From: DATFVJ01 sp963851085
GTDB lineage: Bacteria > Actinomycetota > Actinomycetes > Streptosporangiales > Streptosporangiaceae
Reading direction: 5' to 3'
DNA length: 64,000 bases
Assembly: GCA_963851085.1 (NCBI GenBank)
Contig: CAWKNX010000009.1
Coordinates: forward strand, 1-64,000
The notes under the pieces are model-generated. The model made no database searches and was not told where the DNA came from. It was given only the letters and a program-made list of their open reading frames with translations. The position numbers were made by a program, and so were the translations under genes. How positions within the stretch are numbered: the first letter of the stretch is position 1; the number at the start of each line of letters is the position of its first letter. Positions 48,038 through 55,985 of the stretch are shown here, piece after piece.

Positions 48038-49768
48038 GTGGAGCCTGCGGACACCCATCCCGTGCTGCCTCATCTGCGCCTCGACGACCTTCTGGCCGAG
48101 GTGCAGACACGGCTGCAGGCCGTACTGGCCGCGCGCGACCGCATGCACGGCCTGCTCGAAGCGGTCGTCATGGTGGGCGGCTATCTCGACCTGGAGACCG
48201 TCCTCAAGAGGATCGTGGAGGCCGCGGTTACGCTGGTCGACGCGCGGTACGGCGCACTCGGCGTGATCGGGGAGGACAAGCAGCTTGCCGAGTTCGTCCC
48301 GGTCGGCCTGGGCGAGGAAGAGATCGCCGCGATCGACCATTGGCCGGAAGGGCGCGGGCTGCTCGGGCTGCTCATCCGCGATCCCCAGACGCTGCGGCTC
48401 GGCGACATATCGGAGCACCCTGCCTCGTTCGGCTTCCCGCCAGGGCACCCGCCCATGCGCAGCTTCCTCGGTGCTCCCATCCGGGTACGCGATGACATCT
48501 TCGGAAACATCTACCTCACCGAGAAGGCGGGCGGCGGCGAATTCGACGAGGACGACGAGGCCGTGCTCGTCGCTCTCGCTGCGGCGGCGGGCGTGGCCGT
48601 GGAGAACGCGCGTCTGTACGACGAGTCGCAGCGTCAGCAGCGATGGCTGCGCGCGAGTGGCGAGGTTACCTCGCGGCTGCTTTCCGGCACGGAGCCCGAC
48701 GAGGTGCTGAGCCTGATCGTCGACCTGGCCCGCGACCTCGCCGGTGCCGACCTCGTGGTACTCGCGCTGCCGGACGAGGACAAGAAGCGTCTCGTCATCG
48801 AGTACGCGACAGGTGAGCGGGCCGAAGGGGCCCGCGGTCTTATCCTGCCCGCAGGGGAATCGCTGTCCGGCCAGGTGCTTACGACCGGTGAGCCGGTGAC
48901 GCTGCTCGACTTCGGCCGCGACGAGCGGACCGTGCCCGCGGCACGCGATGCACTGGGACTCGGTCCCGCGGTGCTTGTCCCGCTTGGTACGCCGGGCAAT
49001 GTGCGCGGCGTTCTCACCGCCGGCCGCGCACCGGGGCGCCAGCCGTTCGCGGTCGCGGCCGCGGAGATGATCGCGACGTTCGCCGCGCAGGCGGCGGTCG
49101 CGGTCGAACTGGCCGAGCACCGCAGGGAGTCCGAACGGCTCTCGGTCTTCGAAGACCGGGACCGGATCGCGCGGGATCTTCACGACCTGGTGATCCAGCG
49201 GCTGTACGCGACAGGCATGTCGCTGGAGGGCGCGACGCCGCTGATCACCCGTCCGGAGGTGGCGACCCGGGTGCGTACCGCCGTGGACGCGATGGACGAG
49301 ACGATCAAGGACATCCGGGCCACGATCTTCGCGCTCCAGGCGCGCAGCACCGACAAGCCGCCGGGCACGCGGGCCCGCGTCCTTGCGGTCGCGGACGAGA
49401 TGGCGGGCCCGCTTGGCTTCGCCCCGTCGCTGCGCCTGAGCGGGCCGCTCGACGATCTGATCACCGGCGAACTGGCTGAGCAGTTGCTGACGGCGCTGCG
49501 GGAGGCGCTGTCCAACGCCGCGCGGCACGCCAGGGCGAGCCGGGTCGACGTGACCATCGAAGTCGGCAACGGCAAAGAGCCTGCCGGAAACGACGCCCTC
49601 CTCCGCGTCCGTGACAACGGGATCGGGATCAACGACGTCACGAAGCGAAGCGGCCTGCGCAATCTGGCGGAGCGGGCGAAACAATTCGGTGGCTCGATGC
49701 GCGTGTCCGCGCACCCGGAAGGCGGCACCGACCTGGAATGGAAGATACCGCTGCCGCGCGTTCGCTAG
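48038..49768 (+). CDS. devS: DevS/DosS-type sensor histidine kinase
   Basis: A 576-residue cytoplasmic kinase: GAF domain A at about 55-195, GAF B at about 215-365, HisKA_3 dimerisation domain with DRDRIARDLHDLVIQRLYATG (phosphorylated His), and an ATPase domain (ALREALSNAARHARAS, VRDNGIGI, GLRNLAERA). GAF A contains HPASFGFPPGHPPMRSFLGAPIRVRD, the segment that in DosS/DosT carries the haem-binding His, so gas or redox sensing by haem is likely. GTG 48038 has AGGAG upstream; TTG 48035 is an alternative. Partner regulator devR follows after one intervening gene, on the opposite strand. Confidence 0.92.
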   Translation: MEPADTHPVLPHLRLDDLLAEVQTRLQAVLAARDRMHGLLEAVVMVGGYLDLETVLKRIVEAAVTLVDARYGALGVIGEDKQLAEFVPVGLGEEEIAAIDHWPEGRGLLGLLIRDPQTLRLGDISEHPASFGFPPGHPPMRSFLGAPIRVRDDIFGNIYLTEKAGGGEFDEDDEAVLVALAAAAGVAVENARLYDESQRQQRWLRASGEVTSRLLSGTEPDEVLSLIVDLARDLAGADLVVLALPDEDKKRLVIEYATGERAEGARGLILPAGESLSGQVLTTGEPVTLLDFGRDERTVPAARDALGLGPAVLVPLGTPGNVRGVLTAGRAPGRQPFAVAAAEMIATFAAQAAVAVELAEHRRESERLSVFEDRDRIARDLHDLVIQRLYATGMSLEGATPLITRPEVATRVRTAVDAMDETIKDIRATIFALQARSTDKPPGTRARVLAVADEMAGPLGFAPSLRLSGPLDDLITGELAEQLLTALREALSNAARHARASRVDVTIEVGNGKEPAGNDALLRVRDNGIGINDVTKRSGLRNLAERAKQFGGSMRVSAHPEGGTDLEWKIPLPRVR

Positions 49769-49805
49769 CCGGCTGCGACCGCAGGAGGCTGACTCCACAC
49801 TGATC

Positions 49806-50036
49806 CTCAACGGCTGCCGCGGATGCGGCAGTCCTTTGGGTGCGGGGGGATCCCGGGGGGTCGCCCCCGGGGGCGGCACCGTCTCAACGGCTGCCGCGGA
49901 TGCGGCAGTCCTTTGGGTGCGGGGAGATCCCGGGGGATCGCCCCCGGGGGCGGCACCGCCTCAACGGCTGCCGCGGATGCGGCGACCGCTGGTCGGGGGT
50001 TCCCATGGGGTGGACCCCCCCGGGGGGCGGCAGAGC
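49806..50036. repeat. tandem hairpin repeat, three units of about 77 bases
   Basis: Units starting CTCAACGGCTGCCGCGGATG at about 49805, 49881 and 49959 contain AGTCCTTTGGGTGCGG and a strong hairpin GGGGTCGCCCCCGGGGGCGG. The array fills the space between the convergent devS and PNPOx-like genes, and the third unit runs into the latter's stop. It belongs to the same family as the 5.6, 26.3 and 61.2 kb arrays, and is a plausible bidirectional terminator. Confidence 0.92.
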
Positions 50037-50471
50037 TCAGGCGAGCTTTTCCGCAGGCAGCGCGTTGTCGAGACGCCGGCCGGAGACGAGTTCGACCTTG
50101 ACGCAGATGAGGTGCTCGCGCGGCCCTGGAGCCCAGGACGTGAGCAGCAGCCCGCGCAAGGTGGCGAGTTCCGCGGCGTCGGTTACCTCGCGCGCGTGCC
50201 CGATCACCGTGACGCTCCAGCCGGTGCGCGTTCGGTAGTCCACCTCGTCGGCCTCGAAAGCGACCACGGCGTGGCGCACGGCGGACAGCAGCTTGCATCC
50301 TTCACCGGTGCGGATGACGATCTCGTCACCACGGAGGATGAAGTTCACTAGCCGCACGGCTGGCAGGGCCCGCTCGGTGAACACGATCCGGCCGATCGGT
50401 GCGGTAGCCAGTAACCTCAGGCATTCATCGCGAGAAAGCACGCCCAGCGACGACGTGCTGAAATCCTGCAT
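50037..50471 (-). CDS. pyridoxamine 5'-phosphate oxidase-like flavin-binding protein
   Basis: A 144-residue split-barrel protein with LSRDECLRLLATAPIGRIVFTERALPAVRLVNFIL, HAVVAFEADEVD... TGWSVTVIGHAREV and a C-terminal PREHLICVKVELVSGRRL. This is the common actinobacterial PNPOx-like type that binds FMN, F420 or haem, and the DosR regulon contains such proteins (for example Rv3129). The ATG at 50471 has no good ribosome binding site. It is chosen because the domain starts there and because the DevR box then lies 36 bases upstream, as at the Acg-like gene. A GTG at 50528 would place the box inside the gene. Confidence 0.82.
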   Translation of the reverse strand: MQDFSTSSLGVLSRDECLRLLATAPIGRIVFTERALPAVRLVNFILRGDEIVIRTGEGCKLLSAVRHAVVAFEADEVDYRTRTGWSVTVIGHAREVTDAAELATLRGLLLTSWAPGPREHLICVKVELVSGRRLDNALPAEKLA

Positions 50472-50506
50472 GCTGCCAGGGTCCAGATCGGCAGACTCGC
50501 CGCCCA

Positions 50507-50520
50507 GGGCCGAAAGTCCC
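50507..50520. promoter_or_regulatory. DevR (DosR) box, exact consensus
   Basis: GGGCCGAAAGTCCC on the plus strand is GGGACTTTCGGCCC on the coding strand, the mycobacterial DosR core without mismatch. It is 36 bases upstream of the PNPOx-like gene and 75 bases from the devR stop codon. Confidence 0.8.
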
Positions 50521-50594
50521 GGCTTCACTGTGCTACCCGCTGATCCCCGCTCGAACCGTTAGCGGGCCGCCCGTATTCAGCCATTTGCCCGAAT

Positions 50595-51278
50595 TCACTC
50601 CTGGTCGGCGGGGTCGGCCTGCTCATGCAGCCGGGCCGCGTACGCGGCGGCCTGGGTGCGGCGCTGCATGCCCAGCTTGGCGAACAGCGAGGACACATAG
50701 TTCTTGACCGTCTTTTCCGCCAGGAACATCCGCTCCCCGATCTGGCGGTTGGTCAGGCCCTCACCGATCAGCTCCAGGATCCGCCGCTCCTGCCCGGACA
50801 GCCCGGCCAGCGGATCCGGCTGCCGCGCGTTGCTGCGCAGCCGCTCCATCACCTGGCTGGCCGCCCGCGGATCCAGCATGGACTGGCCCGAAGCCACCGT
50901 CCGCACCGCACCGACCAGGTCGGTACCCCGGATCTGCTTGAGCACATAACCGGCCGCACCCGCCATGATCGCGTCGAACAGCGCGTCGTCGTCGGTGAAC
51001 GAGGTGAGCATCAGGCACGCCACCTCCGGCATCCGGGAACGGATCTCACGGCACACCGACACACCGTCACCATCGGGCAGCCGCACATCCAGCACCGCGA
51101 CATCGGGCCGCAACGCCGGGATACGGGCCAGCGCGGACACCGCGGTCCCCGCCTCCCCGATCACGGTGATATCCCGCTCGGCCTCGAGCAGGTCCCGCAC
51201 ACCCCGCCGGACAACCTCATGATCATCGAGCAGGAACACGCGTATCTTGCTGGAGTCTTGCGCTGCATCCGCCACCAC
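50595..51278 (-). CDS. devR: DevR/DosR-type response regulator
   Basis: A 227-residue NarL-family regulator. The receiver has IRVFLLDDHEVVRRGVRDLL (acidic pair), VAVLDVRLPDGDG (phosphorylated Asp) and VLKQIRGTDLVGAV. The C-terminal LuxR-type domain reads LSGQERRILELIGEGLTNRQIGERMFLAEKTVKNYVSSLFAKLGMQRRTQAA. The KTVKN recognition-helix residues are the same as in M. tuberculosis DevR, so the same DNA core is expected to be bound. Start GTG 51278 (a second GTG follows) has a weak ribosome binding site. No DevR box was found in front of it. Confidence 0.93.
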   Translation of the reverse strand: MVADAAQDSSKIRVFLLDDHEVVRRGVRDLLEAERDITVIGEAGTAVSALARIPALRPDVAVLDVRLPDGDGVSVCREIRSRMPEVACLMLTSFTDDDALFDAIMAGAAGYVLKQIRGTDLVGAVRTVASGQSMLDPRAASQVMERLRSNARQPDPLAGLSGQERRILELIGEGLTNRQIGERMFLAEKTVKNYVSSLFAKLGMQRRTQAAAYAARLHEQADPADQE

Positions 51279-51646
51279 ACCAGCCTAACGATCTACCGGC
51301 GTCCGGTTAAGAGGGCCTAGCTACACGGGCGCTGGAAAGCGAGCGGGCCATCCGCGCCAAGCTGGCCAGGCCGCAAGCCCGAAGGCATGCCTGGAAGGTA
51401 TGTCGAGGGCGGCTCTGGTACCGGGGGACGACCCCCGGACCGGCGAAGCTCCGCCAGCTTGGCTGCGGGACGCAGCTTACCTGGTGCGCCTCCGGCGCGA
51501 CGCGAGCCGGCAGTCCCTTTTGCCTGGCACCCTGAGCGCGGAGTCTGAGGCCTATGCCCGAGGGTGCGGGTCTGACGGCCTTGGCGGCGGGTCCTGCGGC
51601 CCTTTCCAGGCGAGGCCCGCGCCGAGGTTCCAGATAGGAATGCGCT
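51279..51646. other. intergenic, 368 bases
   Basis: Between devR (leftward) and a broken Usp gene (rightward). It contains a hairpin CCGGGGGACGACCCCCGG at 51420-51437, a member of the dispersed GC-hairpin family. No coding frame is supported. Confidence 0.45.
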
Positions 51647-51855
51647 GTGTCTGGAACCGTGGTAGGTGCCGCGATGGCACCGACCAATCATGGTGCGCGC
51701 TGGAATGGGCGATAGGCGAGGCCGCGCTGCACGGCACACCGCTCGAAGTTGCCGCCGTGCATCGGGTAGCCGTCGACAACTGGGGTTCTGCTCCCGATGC
51801 GCTGATGCCGTCGATGCTCGACAGCGGCTACGCTGACGTGTCACCTCCCTGTTGA
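51647..51855 (+). pseudogene. truncated, frameshifted universal stress protein
   Basis: GTG 51647 (AGGAA upstream) opens SGTVVGAAMAPTNH, the beginning of a Usp domain. After a frame change near 51690 the other frame reads CALEWAIGEAALHGTPLEVAAVHRVAVDNWG, the normal continuation, and then stops at 51855. The C-terminal half with the ATP loop is absent. It is the second broken Usp gene in the island. Confidence 0.6.
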
Positions 51856-51940
51856 GCCTGGACGCCGAAGCCGGCGTGCGCGGCGCCTCGGACAAAGCAG
51901 GGGACGATATCAAGCACGCCGGTTCGCCTGGGAGGCGGCC

Positions 51941-53812
51941 ATGCCCGAGACGTTCAACGCATCTACCTACCTGATCGACAGGCACGTCGCCGAGGGCCGC
52001 GGCGAGCGGATCGCGGTCACCGGCCCGGCGGGCACGTTGAGCTACGCCGGGCTGCTTGCCCTCGTGGAAGACGTCGCGGCCGGCCTGCGCGAGATTGGCG
52101 TGCGGTCCGAGGAACGGGTTGTCATGGTGGCCTCAGACAGTCCGCAACTGCTCGCCGCGATGCTCGCGGCCATGCGCATCGGAGCCGTCGCGGTCCCGGT
52201 CAGCACCATGCTGACCGGACGTGAGCTGGCCGAGCTGTTCCGTGACACCCGCGCGAGGATCGCCATCGTCTCCGCCGAGTTCGCAGCCGCGGCCGCGCAG
52301 GCCGCCGCCGCGGCGCCTGAACTGCGTGACGTGGTGCTCGCCGCCACCGGAGGAGACGTTCCAGACGCCGCAGCGGATGAGGCCGCGCAGGCGGCTTTCC
52401 CGCCCGCGATCACTGTCACGCCGCTCGCGGACGTGATTGCGCGCGGCAGCCGTCACGGAGCTAGCGCACCCTTCCCGACCTGGGGTGACTCGGCCGGGCT
52501 CTGGCTTTACACATCCGGCACGACCGGCACGGCGAAGGGCGCGGTGCACCGGCACGCCAACATCCGTTACGTCGCGGAGACCTACCCGCGCGAGGTGCTC
52601 GGCACTACCCCCGACGACCGCTTCTACTCGGTGGCCAAGCTCTTCTTCGCCTACGGTCTGGGCAACTCGGCGTTCTTCCCGCTTTCCGTGGGCGGGACCA
52701 CGATTCTGGACCCGGCCAGGCCGACCCCCGCTCTTGTGGCACAGCGGCTGGCCAGCTACGAGCCCACGTTGTTCTTCGCGGTGCCGTCGTTCTACGCGGC
52801 CCTGCTCGCCGCCGACGTTCCGGCTGCCGCGCTGCGGTCGGTGCGGCTCGCCGTGTCCGCTGGCGAGACCCTGCCCGCAGGGATCTACCAGCGCTTCCTG
52901 GACCGGTTCGGTGTCGTGATCCTTGACGGCATCGGCTCAACGGAGGCGCTGCACATCTTCGTCTCGAACCGGCGGGGATCGGTCCGGCCTGGCAGTTCGG
53001 GCACGCCGGTGACCGGGTACGAGGCGGAGATCCGCGACGAAGCGGGAAAGCCCGTCGCCGACGGCGCTCCCGGCGATCTCTACCTCAAGGCACCGTCCGC
53101 GGCGCTCGGCTACTGGTGCCGTACCGACACCACGCGCGAGGTATTCCAGGGCGAGTGGCTGCGCACCGGCGACGTGTACGTGCGCTCCGCCGATGGCTAC
53201 TACACCTGCCTGGGCAGATCCAGCGACATGATCAAGGCGGGCGGTATCTGGGTGTCGCCCGCCGAGGTGGAGGCGCGGCTCCTCGAACATCCCGGCGTCG
53301 CGCAGGCCGCCGTCGTCGGGCTCGCCGACGCGGACGGGCTCGAGACACCGATCGCCTGTGTGGTTCGCACGCAGAACCTGCCGGTGCAGGAGCAAGCGCC
53401 GCAGGGCGAGGCGGTGCAGGAGCGAGCGCCGCAGGGCGAGGCGGTGCAGGAGCGAGCGGCGCAGGACGAGGCGGTGCAGGAGCGAGCGGCGCAGGACGAG
53501 GCGGTGCAGGAGCAAGCGGCGCAGGGCGCTGTGCAGGAGCAAGCGGCGCAGGACAAGGCGGTGCAGGAGCAAGCGGCGCAGGGCGCTGTGCAGGAGCAAG
53601 TGCCGCAGGACGAGGCGGCGCAGGCGGCCGACCTCGTCGCTTTCTGCCGTGATGGCCTGGCCGCTTTCAAGCGGCCGCGGGCGATCCTTTTCGTCGATTC
53701 GCTGCCGGTTACGGCCACAGGCAAGCTGCAGCGTTTCGCGGTACGTGAGATGGCTGGTGAACTGCTCGCAGAACAGCCAGGCAGCGGACTGCCGGGCAGG
53801 GAACGTGCCTGA
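51941..53812 (+). CDS. benzoate-CoA-ligase-family AMP-forming enzyme with repeat insertion
   Basis: A 623-residue ANL ligase, expected to activate an aromatic or similar acid to its CoA ester. It has LWLYTSGTTGTAKGAVHRH (ATP loop, with the HRH of the benzoate-CoA ligase group), FYSVAKLFFAYGLGNSAFFPL, ILDGIGSTEALHIFVSNR, LRTGDVYVRSADGYYTCLGRSSDMIKAGGIWVSPAEVE, and PVTATGKLQRF with the catalytic Lys. Between the last two, eight repeats of VQE(Q/R)A(A/P)Q(G/D)(E)A add 78 residues that relatives lack, which explains the length above about 530. GGGAGG precedes the ATG at 51941. The physiological substrate is unknown. Confidence 0.9.
   Translation: MPETFNASTYLIDRHVAEGRGERIAVTGPAGTLSYAGLLALVEDVAAGLREIGVRSEERVVMVASDSPQLLAAMLAAMRIGAVAVPVSTMLTGRELAELFRDTRARIAIVSAEFAAAAAQAAAAAPELRDVVLAATGGDVPDAAADEAAQAAFPPAITVTPLADVIARGSRHGASAPFPTWGDSAGLWLYTSGTTGTAKGAVHRHANIRYVAETYPREVLGTTPDDRFYSVAKLFFAYGLGNSAFFPLSVGGTTILDPARPTPALVAQRLASYEPTLFFAVPSFYAALLAADVPAAALRSVRLAVSAGETLPAGIYQRFLDRFGVVILDGIGSTEALHIFVSNRRGSVRPGSSGTPVTGYEAEIRDEAGKPVADGAPGDLYLKAPSAALGYWCRTDTTREVFQGEWLRTGDVYVRSADGYYTCLGRSSDMIKAGGIWVSPAEVEARLLEHPGVAQAAVVGLADADGLETPIACVVRTQNLPVQEQAPQGEAVQERAPQGEAVQERAAQDEAVQERAAQDEAVQEQAAQGAVQEQAAQDKAVQEQAAQGAVQEQVPQDEAAQAADLVAFCRDGLAAFKRPRAILFVDSLPVTATGKLQRFAVREMAGELLAEQPGSGLPGRERA
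53384..53617 (+). repeat. in-frame minisatellite within the CoA ligase gene
   Basis: Eight units of 30 or 27 bases (GTGCAGGAGCGAGCGGCGCA plus GGACGAGGCG type) follow without interruption and keep the reading frame. They encode VQE-Q/R-A-x-Q repeats predicted to be helical. The array sits in the C-terminal subdomain between two conserved strands. Copy number changes would alter only length. Confidence 0.95.
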
Positions 53813-53847
53813 CACGGTCCGGCGCGTGCTCTCGTGATCACGACGGT

Positions 53848-53904
53848 TTCATGATCGCGGTAACTTTTCCGCAGATACCGCCGAGAAGTTACCGCGATCA
53901 TGAA
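53848..53904. repeat. 19-base inverted repeat, second copy of the 2.0 kb palindrome
   Basis: The arms TTCATGATCGCGGTAACTT (53848-53866) and its reverse complement (53886-53904) are identical to the core of the element at 2004-2064. The loop differs but is related (TTCCGCAGATACCGCCGAG against a CTGACGATACTTCC loop). It follows the CoA ligase stop and faces the convergent P450, again a site between convergent genes. Confidence 0.85.
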
Positions 53905-54625
53905 GCTCGGCGTTGCCTGGGCCGCGGCTACCGCCCGGATCATGATCGATGGCCCGTTGGGGCGCGCCCAGAAATAACTCGCTGTTTTCAATTCTAGGCC
54001 TCGTTGCCGTGGTATCGCCGCTACCGGCCGCCCCCGGGTGCACGTCAGATTTGTAGGTAACCAAGATCATCGTCGAGATGGGCAGCTCAGATGGCACCTG
54101 TCTGGTTGTGCACTGCGTACCCAGACGGGCTGCTCTGAGGCGCGGTGATGCGTCCGCGTGGGGCTGACCAGCATGTTTCTGGTCCGGTTGGAACTCGCAC
54201 AGCCAGACCATCCCTGCACCAGCAGAAACGCGTGAGCCCCTATCTATCTGTCGCACACCCCGCCCCCGCTCACCCCAATCCCGCATCAGGTACCTCATCA
54301 GCCCATCCCCATCTCCCCCGGGCCGGTACCGCTTCGTTACCCCATCAATGGGCCATTGATGGGGTAAGACCAGCGATCCGGCTGGCCGCTGCGAAGATCA
54401 AATCCGCGTGTTAATCATCTGCGGGTACTTGGGGGGTCAATAGCCCGCCCTGCGGGCCATCGATCAAGCTCGTCCACCCTTCGGCGCGCGGGAACGCGAC
54501 TCTCCGGGTGACCGCTCTAGCCACGATGTGGGATAACGAGGTACCGGCGGCACCTTGCATGCCGGCGAAGCCGCACGGCAGTCGTTCGGATGCCTGCTGT
54601 TCCGCACCCGGCCGCCGTGCCCGGT
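53905..54625. other. intergenic, about 720 bases, with two further palindromes
   Basis: No gene is supported. The stretch is less GC-rich than its surroundings. A 31-base palindrome at 54337-54367 has arms TTACCCCATCAATGG and its exact complement around one base. A smaller hairpin GCCCGCCCTGCGGGC lies at 54443-54457, suitable as a terminator for the leftward P450 gene. The size and composition suggest a former gene or a relic of transferred DNA, but no protein remnant could be read. Confidence 0.5.
54337..54367. repeat. 31-base near-perfect palindrome
   Basis: Arms of 15 bases (TTACCCCATCAATGG) are exactly complementary, with a single central G. It stands alone in AT-richer intergenic DNA. 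It could be a protein-binding operator, a hairpin terminator or an insertion scar. Nothing near it identifies the binder. Confidence 0.85.
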
Positions 54626-55855
54626 TCAGCCGCGGGCCGGTGACGGCGTGAACCGCACCGGCATCTCCTTGATCCCGTTGATGAAGTTCGACCGCAGCCG
54701 GCGGGGCTCGGCGGCGAGTTCGATGTCGGGTATACGGTCGGCCAGCGTGCTGAAAAGCACCCGAAGTTCGAGGCCGGCGAGGTGGCGCCCGAGGCAGAAG
54801 TGCGGGCCACCCCCGCCAAAGCCCACGTGCGGGTTGGGGGAGCGGGCGATGTCGAAGGCGAACGGGTCGGTGAACACGGCATCGTCCCTGTTCGCCGAGC
54901 TGTAGAAGACGACGACCTTGTCTCCCTCCGCGATCTGCTTGCCGCGGATCTCGGTCTCGCGAATGGCCGTGCGCCTGAACAGGTTCACCGGGCTCACCCA
55001 GCGGACGATCTCCTCGGCCGCGGTATCCGCGAGTGAAGGATCAGCCCGCAGCCGTTCCCACTGTGCCGGGTTGCGGAAGAGCGCGAGCATGCCACCCGAT
55101 GCGGCGTTGCGCGTGGTCTCGTTGCCCGCCACGGTCAGCAGCAGGACGAACAGGTCGAACTCCTCGGTGGTGAGCACGTCGCCCCGATCGTCCGGCCCGA
55201 GCAACTGGGTGACGATGTCGTCGCGCGGCTGCGCCCGACGGCGTTCTGCGAGCTCGTTCGCATACGTGTAGACCTCGGTCGCGGCCAGCACGTTGTCGCC
55301 GTCGGCCACCTGGAAATCGGGGTCGTCGTAACCGATGAGCCTGTTCGAGAGGTCGAAGAGGCGGTCGCGGTCCTGCGGCGGCGCGCCGATCAGCTCGCAG
55401 ATCACATAGAGCGGCAGCGGCGCGGCGATGTCGCGGACGAAATCCGCCTCGCCGCGGCTCGCCACGTCGTCGATCAGCTCGTTGCAGATCTCCTGGATGT
55501 GCTTTTCGAGCTGGCCGATCATCCGCGGCGTGAAGCCGCGGTTGACGAAGCTGCGCTGCCTCGTGTGCTGCGGCGGGTCCATGTTCAGCATCATCAGCCG
55601 CTGAAGCTCGATCTCCTGCTCAGGGGTCTCGTTGAATAACGCGAGCCGGCGGTGCGAGGAGAATGTGTCCGGGTGCCTTGAGATATGTTCGACATCGTCG
55701 TGCCTGGTGATCGCCCAGAATCCCGGCCAGCCGTTGCCCCCGCCGTCCTCGTGCCAGAACACGGGTGCGTGCTCGCGCAGCCAGCTGAGCTGGTCATGCG
55801 GGATGCCATCACGCTCGTATGTGCTTGGGTCGACGAGATTGATCTGGGAGGTCAT
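54626..55855 (-). CDS. cytochrome P450
   Basis: A 409-residue soluble P450. Oxygen-binding I-helix motif AGNETTRN at about residue 243, ExxR as EEIVR, and haem loop FGGGGPHFCLGRHLAGLE with the Cys ligand are all present. The start (NLVDPSTYERDGIPHDQLSWLREHAPVFWHE) resembles CYP124/125/142-type sterol or branched-lipid hydroxylases, so a sterol or alkyl substrate is likely but unproven. No ferredoxin or reductase is adjacent. The ATG at 55855 is the natural family start. Confidence 0.92.
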   Translation of the reverse strand: MTSQINLVDPSTYERDGIPHDQLSWLREHAPVFWHEDGGGNGWPGFWAITRHDDVEHISRHPDTFSSHRRLALFNETPEQEIELQRLMMLNMDPPQHTRQRSFVNRGFTPRMIGQLEKHIQEICNELIDDVASRGEADFVRDIAAPLPLYVICELIGAPPQDRDRLFDLSNRLIGYDDPDFQVADGDNVLAATEVYTYANELAERRRAQPRDDIVTQLLGPDDRGDVLTTEEFDLFVLLLTVAGNETTRNAASGGMLALFRNPAQWERLRADPSLADTAAEEIVRWVSPVNLFRRTAIRETEIRGKQIAEGDKVVVFYSSANRDDAVFTDPFAFDIARSPNPHVGFGGGGPHFCLGRHLAGLELRVLFSTLADRIPDIELAAEPRRLRSNFINGIKEMPVRFTPSPARG

Positions 55856-55985
55856 CGTCCCCTGCTCTCCTTGTGACAGCTCCGCGCGCGTCCTGGATCA
55901 TGCTCGCCGCCGGGCCCCGGCTGGGTAGGACATGTTCTTGTCAAGATAAGCCGGAACCCGGTATGGCAGGCAAGACCCAGGCGGC

